A DNA stretch of 64,000 bases from Epiperipatus broadwayi (GCA_028023455.1 JAQFVV010012446.1:6883501-6947500); one strand, 5' to 3'. Counted from the stretch's first letter, positions 32,952 to 47,258 are shown. The notes: generated by a model from the sequence alone, not told the origin. Numbers and translations are program-made.

Positions 32952-35900
32952 ATTCATCAATTTTTAAAAATTTGTAACCTGGCTGTATATTTAAGCTTAA
33001 AACGCTATATGAGCATGCTGGTGTACAATATTATATTTTGTATGAATTTTTTCGCTGATTTTGTCATATTTAGATAGAATTAGCTAAATTATACTGAACT
33101 GCAATGTTAAAGTATTCAAATTCATCAATTTTTAGAAATTTGTAACCTGGCTGTATATTCAAGCTTAAAAAGCTATATGAGCATGCTGGTGTACAATATT
33201 ATATTTTGTATGAATTTTTTCGTTGATTTTGTCATATTTAGGTAGAATTAGCTAAATTATACTGAACTGCAATGTTAAAGTATTCAAATTCATCAATTTT
33301 TAGAAATTTGTAACCTGGCTGTATATTCAAGCTTAAAAAGCTATATGAGCATGCTGGTGTACAATATTATATTTTGTATGAATTTTTTCGTTGTTTTTGT
33401 CATATTTAGATAGAATTAGCTAAATTATACTGAACTGCAATGTTAAAGTATTCAAATTCATCAATTTTTAGAAATTTGTAACCTGGCTGTATATTCAAGC
33501 TTAAAACGCTATATGAGCATGCTGGTGTACAATATTATATTTTGTATAAATTTTTTCGTTGATTTTGTCATATTTAGGTAGAATTAGCTAAATTATACTG
33601 AACTGCAATGTTAAAGTATTCAAATTCATCAATTTTTAAAAATTTGTAACCTGGCTGTATATTCAAGCTTAAAACGCTATATGAGCATGCTGGTGTACAT
33701 TATTATATTTTGTATGAATTTTTTCGCTGATTTTGTCATATTTAGGTAGAATTAGCTAAATTATACTGAACTGCAATGTTAAAGTATTCAAATTCATCAA
33801 TTTTTAGAAATTTGTAACCTGGCTGTATATTCAAGCTTAAAAAGCTATATGAGCATGCTGGTGTACAATATTATATTTTGTATGAATTTTTTCGTTGTTT
33901 TTGTCATATTTAGATAGAATTAGCTAAATTATACTGAACTGCAATGTTAAAGTATTCAAATTCATCAATTTTTAGAAATTTGTAACCTGGCTGTATATTC
34001 AAGCTTAAAAAGCTATATGAGCATGCTGGTGTACAATATTATATTTTGTATAAATTTTTTCGCTGATTTTGTCATATTTAGATAGAATTAGCTAAATTAT
34101 ACTGAACTGCAATGTTAAAGTATTCAAATTCATCAATTTTTAGAAATTTGTAACCTGGCTGTATATTCAAGCTTAAAAAGCTATATGAGCATGCTGGTGT
34201 ACAATATTATATTTTGTATGAATTTTTTCATTGTTTTTGTCATATTTAGGTAGAATTAGCTAAATTATACTGAACTGCAATGTTAAAGTACTCAAATTCA
34301 TCAATTTTTAGAAATTTGTAATCTGGCTGTATATTCAAGCTTAAAAGGCTTTATGAGCATGCTGGTGTACAATATTATATTTTGTATGAATTTTTTCGTT
34401 GTTTTTGTCATATTTAGGTAGAATTAGCTGAATTATACTGAACTGCAATGTTAAAGTATTCAAATTCATCAATTTTTAGAAATTTGTAACCTGGCTGTAT
34501 ATTTAAGCTTAAAACGCTATATGAGCATGCTGGTGTACATTATTATATTTTGTATAAATTTTTTCGCTGATTTTGTCATATTTAGATAGAATTAGCTAAA
34601 TTATACTGAACTGCAATGTTAAAGTATTCAAATTCATCAATTTTTAGAAATTTGTAACCTGGCTGTATATTCAAGCTTAAAAGCTATATGAGCATGCTGG
34701 TGTACAATATTATATTTTGTATGAATTTTTTCGCTGATTTTGTCATATTTAGATAGAATTAGCTAAATTATACTGAACTGCAATGTTAAAGTATTCAAAT
34801 TCATCAATTTTTAGAAATTTGTAACCTGGCTGTATATTCAAGCTTAAAAAGCTATATGAGCATGCTGGTGTACAATATTATATTTTGTATGAATTTTTTC
34901 GTTGTTTTTGTCATATTTAGGTAGAATTAGCTAAATTATACTGAACTGCAATGTTAAAGTATTCAAATTCATCAATTTTTAGAAATTTGTAACCTGGCTG
35001 TATATTCAAGCTTAAAACGCTATATGAGCATGCTGGTGTACATTATTATATTTTGTATGAATTTTTTCGTTGTTTTTGTCATATTTAGGTAGAATTAGCT
35101 AAATTATACTGAACTGCAATGTTAAAGTATTCAAATTCATCAATTTTTAGAAATTTGTAACCTGGCTGTATATTCAAGCTTAAAAAGCTATATGAGCATG
35201 CTGGTGTACAATATTATATTTTGTATAAATTTTTTCGCTGATTTTGTCATATTTAGATAGAATTAGCTAAATTATACTGAACTGCAATGTTAAAGTATTC
35301 AAATTCATCAATTTTTGAGAATTTGTAACCTGGCTGTATATTCAAGCTTAAAACGCTATATGAGCATGCTGGTGTACATTATTATATTTTGTATAAATTT
35401 TTTCGCTGATTTTGTCATTTTTAGATAGAATTAGCTAAATTATACTGAACTGCAATGTTAAAGTATTCAAATTCATCAATTTTTGAGAATTGGTAACCTG
35501 GCTGTATACTCAAGCTTAAAACGCTATATTAGCATGCTGGTGTACATTATTATATTTTGTATGAATTTTTTCGCTGATTTTGTCATATTTAGATAGAATT
35601 AGCTAAATTATACTGAACTGCAATGTTAAAGTATTCAAATTCATCAATTTTTAGAAATTTGTAACCTGGCTGTATATTCAAGCTTAAAAAGCTATATGAG
35701 CATGCTGGTGTACAATATTATATTTTGTATGAATTTTTTCGTTGTTTTTGTCATATTTAGGTAGAATTAGCTAAATTATACTGAACTGCAATGTTAAAGT
35801 ATTCAAATTCATCAATTTTTAGAAATTTGTAACCTGGCTGTATATTCAAGCTTAAAACGCTATATGAGCATGCTGGTGTACATTATTATATTTTGTATAA

Positions 35901-38900
35901 ATTTTTTCGCTGATTTTGTCATATTTAGATACAATTAGCTAAATTATACTGAACTGCAATGTTAAAGTATTCAAATTCATCAATTTTTAGAAATTTGTAA
36001 TCTGGCTGTATATTCAAGCTTAAAAAGCTATATGAGCATGCTGGTGTACAATATTATATTTTGTATGAATTTTTTCGTTGATTTTGTCATATTTAGATAG
36101 AATTAGCTAAATTATACTGAACTGCAATGTTAAAGTATTCAAATTCATCAATTTTTAGAAATTTGTAACCTGGCTGTATATTTAAGCTTAAAACGCTATA
36201 TGAGCATGCTGGTGTACATTATTATATTTTGTATAAATTTTTTCGCTGATTTTGTCATATTTAGATACAATTAGCTAAATTATACTGAACTGCAATGTTA
36301 AAGTATTCAAATTCATCAATTTTTAGAAATTTGTAACCTGGCTGTATATTCAAGCTTAAAAAGCGATATGAACATGCTGGTGTACAATATTATATTTTGT
36401 ATGAATTTTTTCGCTGATTTAGTCATATTTAGATAGAATTAGCTAAATTATACTGAACTGCAATGTTAAAGTATTCAAATTCATCAATTTTTAGAAATTT
36501 GTAACCTGGCTGTATATTCAAGCTTAAAAAGCTATATGAGCATGCTGGTGTACAATATTATATTTTGTATGAATTTTTTCATTGTTTTTGTCATATTTAG
36601 GTAGAATTAGCTAAATTATACTGAACTGCAATGTTAAAGTACTCAAATTCATCAATTTTTAGAAATTTGTAATCTGGCTGTATATTCAAGCTTAAAAAGC
36701 TATATGAGCATGCTGGTGTACATTATTATATTTTGTATAAATTTTTTCGCTGATTTTGTCATATTTAGATAGAATTAGCTAAATTATACTGAACTGCAAT
36801 GTTAAAGTATTCAAATTCATCAATTTTTAGAAATTTCTAATCTGGCTGTATATTCAAGCTTAAAAAGCTTTATGAGCATGCTGGTGTACAATATTATATT
36901 TTGTATGAATTTTTTCATTGTTTTTGTCATATTTAGGTAGAATTAGCTAAATTATACTGAACTGCAATGTCAAAGTATTCAAATTCATCAATTTTTAGAA
37001 ATTTGTAACCTGGCTGTATATTTAAGCTTAAAACGCTATATGAGCATGCTGGTGTACATTATTATATTTTGTATAAATTTTTTCGCTGATTTTGTCATTT
37101 TTAGATAGAATTAGCTAAATTATACTGAACTGCAATGTTAAAGTATTCAAATTCATCAATTTTTGAGAATTGGTAACCTGGCTGTATATTCAAGCTTAAA
37201 ACGCTATATGAGCATGCTGGTGTACATTATTATATTTTGTATAAATTTTTTCGCTGATTTTGTCATATTTAGATAGAATTAGCTAAATTATACTGAACTG
37301 CAATGTTAAAGTATTCAAATTCATCAATTTTTAGAAATTTGTAACCTGGCTGTATATTCAAGCTTAAAAAGCTATATGAGCATGCTGGTGTACAATATTA
37401 TATTTTGTATGAATTTTTTCATTGTTTTTGTCATATTTAGGTAGAATTAGCTAAATTATACTGAACTGCAATGTTAAAGTATTCAAATTCATCAATTTTT
37501 AAAAATTTGTAACCTGGCTGTATATTCAAGCTTAAAACGCTATATGAGCATGCTGGTGTACATTATTATATTTTGTATAAATTTTTTCGCTGATTTTGTC
37601 ATATTTAGATACAATTAGCTAAATTATACTGAACTGCAATGTTAAAGTATTCAAATTCATCAATTTTTAGAAATTTGTAATCTGGCTGTATATTCAAGCT
37701 TAAAAAGCTTTATGAGCATGCTGGTGTACAATATTATATTTTGTATAAATTTTTTCGCTGATTTTGTCATTTTTAGATAGAATTAGCTAAATTATACTGA
37801 ACTGCAATGTTAAAGTATTCAAATTCATCAATTTTTGAGAATTGGTAACCTGGCTGTATACTCAAGCTTAAAACGCTATATTAGCATGCTGGTGTACATT
37901 ATTATATTTTGTATGAATTTTTTTGCTGATTTTGTCATATTTATATAGAATTAGCTAAATTATACTGAACTGCAATGTTAAAGTATTCAAATTCATCAAT
38001 TTTTAGAAATTTGTAACCTGGCTGTATATTCAAGCTTAAAAAGCTATATGAGCATGCTGGTGTACATTATTATATTTTGTATAAATTTTTTCGCTGATTT
38101 TGTCATATTTAGATAGAATTAGCTGAATTATACTGAACTGCAATGTCAAAGTATTCAAATTCATCAATTTTTAGAAATTTGTAACCTGGCTGTATATTTA
38201 AGCTTAAAACGCTATATGAGCATGCTGGTGTACAATATTATATATTGTATGAATTTTTTCGTTGATTTTGTCATATTTAGGTAGAATTAGCTAAATTATA
38301 CTGAACTGCAATGTTAAAGTATTCAAATTCATCAATTTTTAGAAATTTGTAATCTGGCTGTATATTCAAGCTTAAAAAGCTATATGAGCATGCTGGTGTA
38401 CAATATTATATTTTGTATGAATTTTTTCATTGTTTTTGTCATATTTAGGTAGAATTAGCTAAATTATACTGAACTGCAATGTTAAAGTACTCAAATTCAT
38501 CAATTTTTAGAAATTTGTAATCTGGCTGTATATTCAAGCTTAAAAAGCTTTATGAGCATGCTGGTGTACAATATTATATTTTGTATGAATTTTTTCGTTG
38601 TTTTTGTCATATTTAGGCAGAATTAGCTGAATTATACTGAACTGCAATGTCAAAGTATTCAAATTCATCAATTTTTAGAAATTTGTAACCTGGCTGTATA
38701 TTTAAGCTTAAAACGCTATATGAGCATGCTGGTGTACATTATTATATTTTGTATAAATTTTTTCGCTGATTTTGTCATATTTAGATAGAATTAGCTAAAT
38801 TATACTGAACTGCAATGTTAAAGTATTCAAATTCATCAATTTTTGAGAATTGGTAACCTGGCTGTATACTCAAGCTTAAAACGCTATATTAGCATGCTGG

Positions 38901-41900
38901 TGTACATTATTATATTTTGTATGAATTTTTTCGCTGATTTTGTCATATTTAGATAGAATTAGCTAAATTATACTGAACTGCAATGTTAAAGTATTCAAAT
39001 TCATCAATTTTTAGAAATTTGTAACCTGGCTGTATATTCAAGCTTAAAAAGCTATATGAGCATGCTGGTGTACAATATTATATTTTGTATGAATTTTTTC
39101 GTTGTTTTTGTCATATTTAGGTAGAATTAGCTAAATTATACTGAACTGCAATGTTAAAGTATTCAAATTCATCAATTTTTAGAAATTTGTAACCTGGCTG
39201 TATATTCAAGCTTAAAACGCTATATGAGCATGCTGGTGTACATTATTATATTTTGTATAAATTTTTTCGCTGATTTTGTCATATTTAGATAGAATTAGCT
39301 AAATTATACTGAACTGCAATGTTAAAGTATTCAAATTCATCAATTTTTAGAAATTTGTAATCTGGCTGTATATTCAAGCTTAAAAAGCTTTATGAGCATG
39401 CTGGTGTACAATATTATATTTTGTATGAATTTTTTCGTTGTTTTTGTCATATTTAGGTAGAATTAGCTAAATTATACTGAACTGCAATGTTAAAGTATTC
39501 AAATTCATCAATTTTTAGAAATTTGTAACCTGGCTGTATATTTAAGCTTAAAACGCTATATGAGCATGCTGGTGTACATTATTATATTTTGTATAAATTT
39601 TTTCGCTGATTTTGTCATTTTTAGATAGAATTAGCTAAATTATACTGAACTGCAATGTTAAAGTATTCAAATTCATCAATTTTTGAGAATTGGTAACCTG
39701 GCTGTATACTCAAGCTTAAAACGCTATATTAGCATGCTGGTGTACATTATTATATTTTGTATGAATTTTTTCGCTGATTTTGTCATATTTAGATAGAATT
39801 AGCTAAATTATACTGAACTGCAATGTTAAAGTATTCAAATTCATCAATTTTTAAAAATTTGTAACCTGGCTGTATATTCAAGCTTAAAAAGCTATATGAG
39901 CATGCTGGTGTACAATATTATATTTTGTATGAATTTTTTCGTTGTTTTTGTCATATTTAGGTAGAATTAGCTAAATTATACTGAACTGCAATGTTAAAGT
40001 ATTCAAATTCATCAATTTTTAAAAATTTGTAACCTGGCTGTATATTCAAGCTTAAAACGCTATATGAGCATGCTGGTGTACATTATTATATTTTGTATAA
40101 ATTTTTTCGCTGATTTTGTCATATTTAGATAGAATTAGCTAAATTATACTGAACTGCAATGTTAAAGTATTCAAATTCATCAATTTTTAGAAATTTGTAA
40201 TCTGGCTGTATATTCAAGCTTAAAAAGCTATATGAGCATGCTGGTGTACAATATTATATTTTGTATAAATTTTTTCGCTGATTTTGTCATTTTTAGATAG
40301 AATTAGCTAAATTATACTGAACTGCAATGTTAAAGTATTCAAATTCATCAATTTTTGAGAATTGGTAACCTGGCTGTATACTCAAGCTTAAAACGCTATA
40401 TTAGCATGCTGGTGTACATTATTATATTTTGTATGAATTTTTTCGCTGATTTTGTCATATTTAGATAGAATTAGCTAAATTATACTGAACTGCAATGTTA
40501 AAGTATTCAAATTCATCAATTTTTAGAAATTTGTAACCTGGCTGTATATTCAAGCTTAAAAAGCTATATGAGCATGCTGGTGTACATTATTATATTTTGT
40601 ATAAATTTTTTCGCGGATTTTGTCATATTTAGATAGAATTAGCTAAATTATACTGAACTGCAATGTTAAAGTATTCAAATTCATCAATTTTTAGAAATTT
40701 GTAACCTGGCTGTATATTTAAGCTTAAAACGCTATATGAGCATGCTGGTGTACAATATTATATATTGTATGAATTTTTTCGTTGATTTTGTCATATTTAG
40801 GTAGAATTAGCTAAATTATACTGAACTGCAATGTTAAAGTATTCAAATTCATCAATTTTTAGAAATTTGTAACCTGGCTGTATATTCAAGCTTAAAAAGC
40901 TATATGAGCATGCTGGTGTACAATATTATATTTTGTATGAATTTTTTCGTTGTTTTTGTCATATTTAGGTAGAATTAGCTAAATTATACTGAACTGCAAT
41001 GTTAAAGTATTCAAATTCATCAATTTTTAGAAATTTGTAACCTGGCTGTATATTCAAGCTTAAAAAGCTATATGAGCATGCTGGTGTACAATATTATATT
41101 TTGTATGAATTTTTTCGTTGTTTTTGTCATATTTAGGTAGAATTAGCTAAATTATACTGAACTGCAATGTTAAAGTATTCAAATTCATCAATTTTTAGAA
41201 ATTTGTAACCTGGCTGTATATTCAAGCTTAAAAAGCTATATGAGCATGCTGGTGTACAATATTATATTTTGTATGAATTTTTTCGTTGTTTTTGTCATAT
41301 TTAGGTAGAATTAGCTAAATTATACTGAACTGCAATGTTAAAGTATTCAAATTCATCAATTTTTAAAAATTTGTAACCTGGCTGTATATTCAAGCTTAAA
41401 ACGCTATATGAGCATGCTGGTGTACATTATTATATTTTGTATAAATTTTTTCGCTGATTTTGTCATATTTAGATAGAATTAGCTAAATTATACTGAACTG
41501 CAATGTTAAAGTATTCAAATTCATCAATTTTTAGAAATTTGTAATCTGGCTGTATATTCAAGCTTAAAAAGCTATATGAGCATGCTGGTGTACAATATTA
41601 TATTTTGTATAAATTTTTTCGTTGTTTTTGTCATATTTAGGTAGAATTAGCTAAATTATACTGAACTGCAATGTTAAAGTATTCAAATTCATCAATTTTT
41701 AGAAATTTGTAACCTGGCTGTATATTCAAGCTTAAAACGCTATATGAGCATGCTGGTGTACATTATTATATTTTGTATAAATTTTTTCGCTGATTTTGTC
41801 ATATTTAGATAGAATTAGCTAAATTATACTGAACTGCAATGTTAAAGTATTCAAATTCATCAATTTTTAGAAATTTGTAACCTGGCTGTATATTCAAGCT

Positions 41901-44865
41901 TAAAAAGCTATATGAGCATGCTGGTGTACAATATTATATTTTGTATGAATTTTTTCATTGTTTTTGTCATATTTAGGTAGAATTAGCTAAATTATACTGA
42001 ACTGCAATGTTAAAGTACTCAAATTCATCAATTTTTAGAAATTTGTAATCTGGCTGTATATTCAAGCTTAAAAAGCTTTATGAGCATGCTGGTGTACAAT
42101 ATTATATTTTGTATGAATTTTTTCGTTGTTTTTGTCATATTTAGGCAGAATTAGCTGAATTATACTGAACTGCAATGTCAAAGAATTCAAATTCATCAAT
42201 TTTTAGAAATTTGTAACCTGGCTGTATATTTAAGCTTAAAACGCTATATGAGCATGCTGGTGTACATTATTATATTTTGTATAAATTTTTTCGCTAATTT
42301 TGTCATTTTTAGATAGAATTAGCTAAATTATACTGAACTGCAATGTTAAAGTATTCAAATTCATCAATTTTTGAGAATTGGTAACCTGGCTGTATACTCA
42401 AGCTTAAAATGCTATATTAGCATGCTGGTGTACATTATTATATTTTGTATGAATTTTTTCGCTGATTTTGTCATATTTAGATAGAATTAGCTAAATTATA
42501 CTGAACTGCAATGTTAAAGTATTCAAATTCATCAATTTTTAGAAATTTGTAACCTGGCTGTATATTCAAGCTTAAAAAGCTATATGAGCATGCTGGTGTA
42601 CAATATTATATTTTGTATGAATTTTTTCGTTGTTTTTGTCATATTTAGGTAGAATTAGCTAAATTATACTGAACTGCAATGTTAAAGTATTCAAATTCAT
42701 CAATTTTTAGAAATTTGTAACCTGGCTGTATATTTAAGCTTAAAACGCTATATGAGCATGCTGGTGTACATTATTATATTTTGTATAAATTTTTTCGCTG
42801 ATTTTGTCATATTTAGATACAATTAGCTAAATTATACTGAACTGCAATGTTAAAGTATTCAAATTCATCAATATTTAGAAATTTGTAACCTGGCTGTATA
42901 TTCAAGCTTAAAAAGCGATATGAACATGCTGGTGTACAATATTATATTTTGTATGAATTTTTTCGCTGATTTAGTCATATTTAGATAGAATTAGCTAAAT
43001 TATACTGAACTGCAATGTTAAAGTATTCAAATTCATCAATTTTTAGAAATTTGTAACCTGGCTGTATATTCAAGCTTAAAAAGCTATATGAGCATGCTGG
43101 TGTACAATATTATATTTTGTATGAATTTTTTCATTGTTTTTGTCATATTTAGGTAGAATTAGCTAAATTATACTGAACTGCAATGTTAAAGTACTCAAAT
43201 TCATCAATTTTTAGAAATTTGTAATCTGGCTGTATATTCAAGCTTAAAAAGCTATATGAGCATGCTGGTGTACATTATTATATTTTGTATAAATTTTTTC
43301 GCTGATTTTGTCATATTTAGATAGAATTAGCTAAATTATACTGAACTGCAATGTTAAAGTATTGAAATTCATCAATTTTTAGAAATTTCTAATCTGGCTG
43401 TATATTCAAGCTTAAAAAGCTTTATGAGCATGCTGGTGTACAATATTATATTTTGTATAAATTTTTTCATTGTTTTTGTCATATTTAGGTAGAATTAGCT
43501 GAATTATACTGAACTGCAATGTCAAAGTATTCAAATTCATCAATTTTTAGAAATTTGTAACCTGGCTGTATATTTAAGCTTAAAACGCTATATGAGCATG
43601 CTGGTGTACATTATTATATTTTGTATAAATTTTTTCGCTGATTTTGTCATTTTTAGATAGAATTAGCTAAATTATACTGAACTGCAATGTTAAAGTATTC
43701 AAATTCATCAATTTTTGAGAATTGGTAACCTGGCTGTATACTCAAGCTTAAACGCTATATTAGCATGCTGGTGTACATTATTATATTTTGTATGAATTTT
43801 TTCGCTAATTTTGTCATATTTAGATAGAAATTAGCTAAATTATACTGAATGAAGTTAAAGTATTAAATTCATCATTTTGAGAATTTGTAACCTGTGTATA
43901 TTCAAGCAAAAGTATATGAGCATGTGGTGTAATATATATTTTGTATGAATTTTTTCGTGATTTTGTCATATTTAGATAGAATTAGCTAAATTATACTGAA
44001 CTGCAATGTTAAATATTCAAATTCATCAATTTTTAGAAATTTGTAACCTGGCTGTATATTCAAGCTTAAAAAGCTATATGAGCACGATGGCTGTAATTGT
44101 ATAATATTATATTTTGTATGAATTTTTTTCGTTGATTTTGTCATATTTAGGTAGAATTAGCTAAATTATACTGAACTGCAATGTTAAAGTATTCAAATTC
44201 ATCAATTTTTAGAAATTTGTAACCTGGCTGTATATTCAAGCTTAAAAAGCTATATGAGCATGCTGGTGTACAATATTATATTTTGTATGAATTTTTTCGT
44301 TGTTTTTGTCATATTTAGGTAGAATTAGCTAAATTATACTGAACTGCAATGTTAAAGTATTCAAATTCATCAATTTTTAGAAATTTGTAACCTGGCTGTA
44401 TATTCAAGCTTAAAAAGCTATATGAGCATGCTGGTGTACAATATTATATTTTGTATGAATTTTTTCGTTGTTTTTGTCATATTTAGGTAGAATTAGCTAA
44501 ATTATACTGAACTGCAATGTTAAAGTATTCAAATTCATCAATTTTTAGAAATTTGTAACCTGGCTGTATATTCAAGCTTAAAACGCTATATGAGCATGCT
44601 GGTGTACAATATTATATTTTGTATGAATTTTTTCGTTGTTTTTGTCATATTTAGGTAGAATTAGCTAAATTATACTGAACTGCAATGTTAAAGTATTCAA
44701 ATTCATCAATTTTTAGAAATTTGTAACCTGGCTGTATATTCAAGCTTAAAAGCTATATGAGCATGCTGGTGTACAATTATTATATTTTGTATAAATTTTT
44801 TCGCTGATTTTGTCATATTTAGATAGAATTAGCTAAATTATACTGAACTGCAATGTTAAAGTATT
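32952..44865 (+). repeat. Satellite array, 168-bp monomer, about 71 copies
   Basis: Monomers start ATTCATCAATTTTTAGAAAT and recur at exactly 168 bp (32952, 33120, 33288, 33456, ...), with identity near 95%. Each includes ACCTGGCTGTATATTCAAGC, TGAGCATGCTGGTGTACA and TATACTGAACTGCAATG. Variants differ at recurrent linked positions: AAAAAGC or AAAACGC, CAATATT or CATTATT, GTATGAA or GTATAAA, CGTTGTTTTT or CGCTGATTTT, AGGTAG or AGATAG. The length suits nucleosome phasing and is typical of pericentromeric or interstitial satellites. No coding capacity. The right edge is at 44865; the left edge is hidden by the gap. Confidence 0.98.
43826..44115 (+). repeat. Disrupted satellite monomers near the array edge
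   Basis: Consecutive monomers here measure about 164, 154 and 176 bp instead of 168. The 154-bp one has lost many separate one- to three-base pieces. The next carries a short insertion around GATGGCTGTAATTGT. Monomers further right (from about 44197) are again normal, so decay is local; a consensus-calling artefact is possible. Confidence 0.75.
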
Positions 44866-46293
44866 CTATTTCTTCATCTGCTTTTACGAAAATCCTGGAC
44901 AATTTAAGAGATATAGTAATTGTAGGAAGTTCATTTCCTTAATCTTTATTGCTATGTAATTCTTGATAGAACTCTTTTACCCATTTTATGATGGAATCTC
45001 TTTTTTTCTAGTGATATTTCCATCTTTTTTCTTCTTGCAGAAATAAGTTTCCTACCAATCTCAAGATGATGTTTTACACTCTTGAGGCTTTTATTCTCTT
45101 CTATAGCTTTTCTTGTTAATTCACAATTATATTTTCTTATATGGTTATCAAGTTTTTTTTGCACCATTTTATAAAATTCTGGATATTCAATCCTCTTTAA
45201 TGCATCATTTTCAATTTTTTTCATATTTATTCATCATAAATTGTCCTGTCTCATTAGAAAATTTACTTGTCAATTACTGATTTTTTCTTTATTGCAGTTT
45301 TAAAAGTGTATCTGGTATTTTCCTATTGATTTCCTTCAAATCTGAATTATATTTAAAATCAGTTAATATTGTATTTGAAAATGTTTCCATGTTCTAATTT
45401 AAATGCATTGGAATGTTTTTTGAAGATTAGGAATATCAACTATGAATATAGTTTTTCTTAATAAATTTTTATCTCTAGTTTTGTATTACTCTTACATCTC
45501 ACTAATCAATGATCATTTGTTGTGTTTAATTTAATAAGAACATTACAATCTTGAAATACATATTTTCTGTTAGTCATGATGCTTCCATGTCTATTTCCAT
45601 TTAACTTTTTTTTTTTCAAAAAAAGAATTCATTATATTAAGTTTTTATTTTTCTGCAAACTCCACAAGTCTCTCATTTCTATTAACATAACTAAATTTAC
45701 CTACAGCATTGTCATTTTTCAATTGTTTACCATTTCTAGCATTAAAGTCTTCCATGACAATTTTAAAATGTTGCTTGATCTGATTAAAAGCCTTTTGTAC
45801 ATCCATATAAAAATCCTCTACTTCTTTACCATTATGAGAAATTGTTGAAGCATAAACCTCAATTATCGGCCTTTGATATCTACCATTAACTTGAATAATT
45901 AATCTTGCCTATCTGATATACCTTCAATCCCCACAATGTTGTTTTTCCACATTTTATTTATAATGAGTCCTTCTCTACTTGTATTTTGCAATGTTTTGTA
46001 TAATATAGTACATGTTCACTTTTTAAATCAATTGTCTCTTCACCTTTTCTTCTAACTTCAAAAAGTCCAATAATGTCCCATTTAATATGAGACAGTTCTT
46101 CCAATTCTTGCAATCTTCCTTCACTAGAATGTGATCTGCAGTTATAAGTACCTAAATATAAAGTCATCATCAAATGTACTCGTGGGTACACAGTCAGGGG
46201 ATTCTTAGCATCCTTAACCTTCAGCTGCCAACTGCTGTCTTGGATGATAATTTTATGGCTTCTTGCAAATAAGGACCATGTAGTTTTGTCCAT
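44866..46293 (-). pseudogene. RTE-type LINE fragment: AP endonuclease and linker, RT missing
   Basis: On the minus strand from 46293: LYLGTYNCRSHSSEGRLQEL and WDIIGLFEVRRKGEE are the N-terminal AP-endonuclease blocks (catalytic N and E). Then, in other frames, come INKMWKNNIVGIEGISDR, IEVYASTISHNGKEVEDFY and HFKIVMEDFNARNGK (GDFN changed to EDFN). The linker at 45224-44952 reads CELTRKAIEENKSLKSVKHH. A final EFYQELHS-like block lies just before 44866. RTE elements nick DNA with this domain and prime reverse transcription. Stops and frameshifts are numerous. The RT domain should follow but the satellite begins instead, so the element is cut exactly at the array edge. Confidence 0.82.
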
Positions 46294-46300
46294 AATGTTT

Positions 46301-47140
46301 TTAAATGTCTATTAAGAAAGAAAAAAAAAGTTCATTCATACGCACATTCTTTCTGCCTTCAATAATACTCAATTGATATTTCTGTCAAGAGCTATCAGGC
46401 AAAGTCCGTGGTGTTTTTTGATCTTAAATTCAGAATTAAAAAGTAACAAACTCCTCATACTGGCTAATGCATGCTGGTTAGCTGCCCATCTATGTTCACA
46501 TGGTAATAACAGCTGCAATGACAAGAAAATATGGAACGGACGTTAGGAATTTGCCCTGTTTGTTTTCTTTAAGGCCTCAAAGAAGAATCAAAAGGCCCCC
46601 CTTCAGTCTACAGCAAACTCCTTTCTGCAGTCAGAATTGTAAATACTATTTTTTTAAAATGTAAAGAGAAAAATTGGAAAATAGCTCTAATAGATTTTAA
46701 AGGTATTAACAGTAACACAAAATATCGTAATATATCAAACTGCAGTAAATCTCTACATCCAATTTAATACATCTTCCAAATACTGGATATTGTATTAGGA
46801 TATAAGTAAAATATGATAATAAAATAACTAAAGTTGCATAAAATTAAATAAATAATGAAAGTTTTTAAGAAAATCTAAATATCTGTTAGATATATAATGA
46901 TTAAATAATTAATTACATTAGTTGCCTGGCTTTAATAGAATTGAGCAGTCTTCTTTTTTAGAAGTGACAATGGCAGTTTTGCCTTTAACGGCATGGGCCA
47001 TTCCCTAAAATGAGCGGTCGGAGACTATGAAATAGTTTTACTGTTTGGCCACGATTAATTGTAAATGTTGAATAAACTTGATGACAATAGTTAATATTTT
47101 CATTTCTGTTTGAGATATTGGATAGCTGTATGTAATGGCT
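46301..47140. other. No gene recognised
   Basis: Contains a GC-richer stretch (46390-46640) that may be the 5' untranslated part of the LINE to its left, then AT-rich unique sequence. No exon or terminal repeats seen. Confidence 0.4.
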
Positions 47141-47148
47141 TTAATGCC

Positions 47149-47258
47149 CTGCGTAGTTTAGCATAGCATTTAAAGTATCTGTCTTGGGATTGGGAAATCC
47201 CAGGATTGATTTTGCTGTTCAAACTTTTTATGAACTCCTGAGCAAAAAAGCCAATAGC
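47149..47258 (+). mobile_element. SINE family C copy
   Basis: tRNA-like head with GTATCTGTCTTGGGATTGG and a B-box-like CCAGGATTGATTTTG, then the tail GAACTCCTGAGCAAAAAAGC, matching the tails at 9093-9111 and 30108-30126. The minus-strand open frame across it is a by-product of the repeat. Confidence 0.6.

Noticed and set aside
32394-32977. Three long open frames across the gap
   Set aside because: They consist of unknown residues from the N run and have no sequence support.
32952-44865. CRISPR array
   Set aside because: The repeats are contiguous 168-bp monomers without spacers, in a eukaryotic context.
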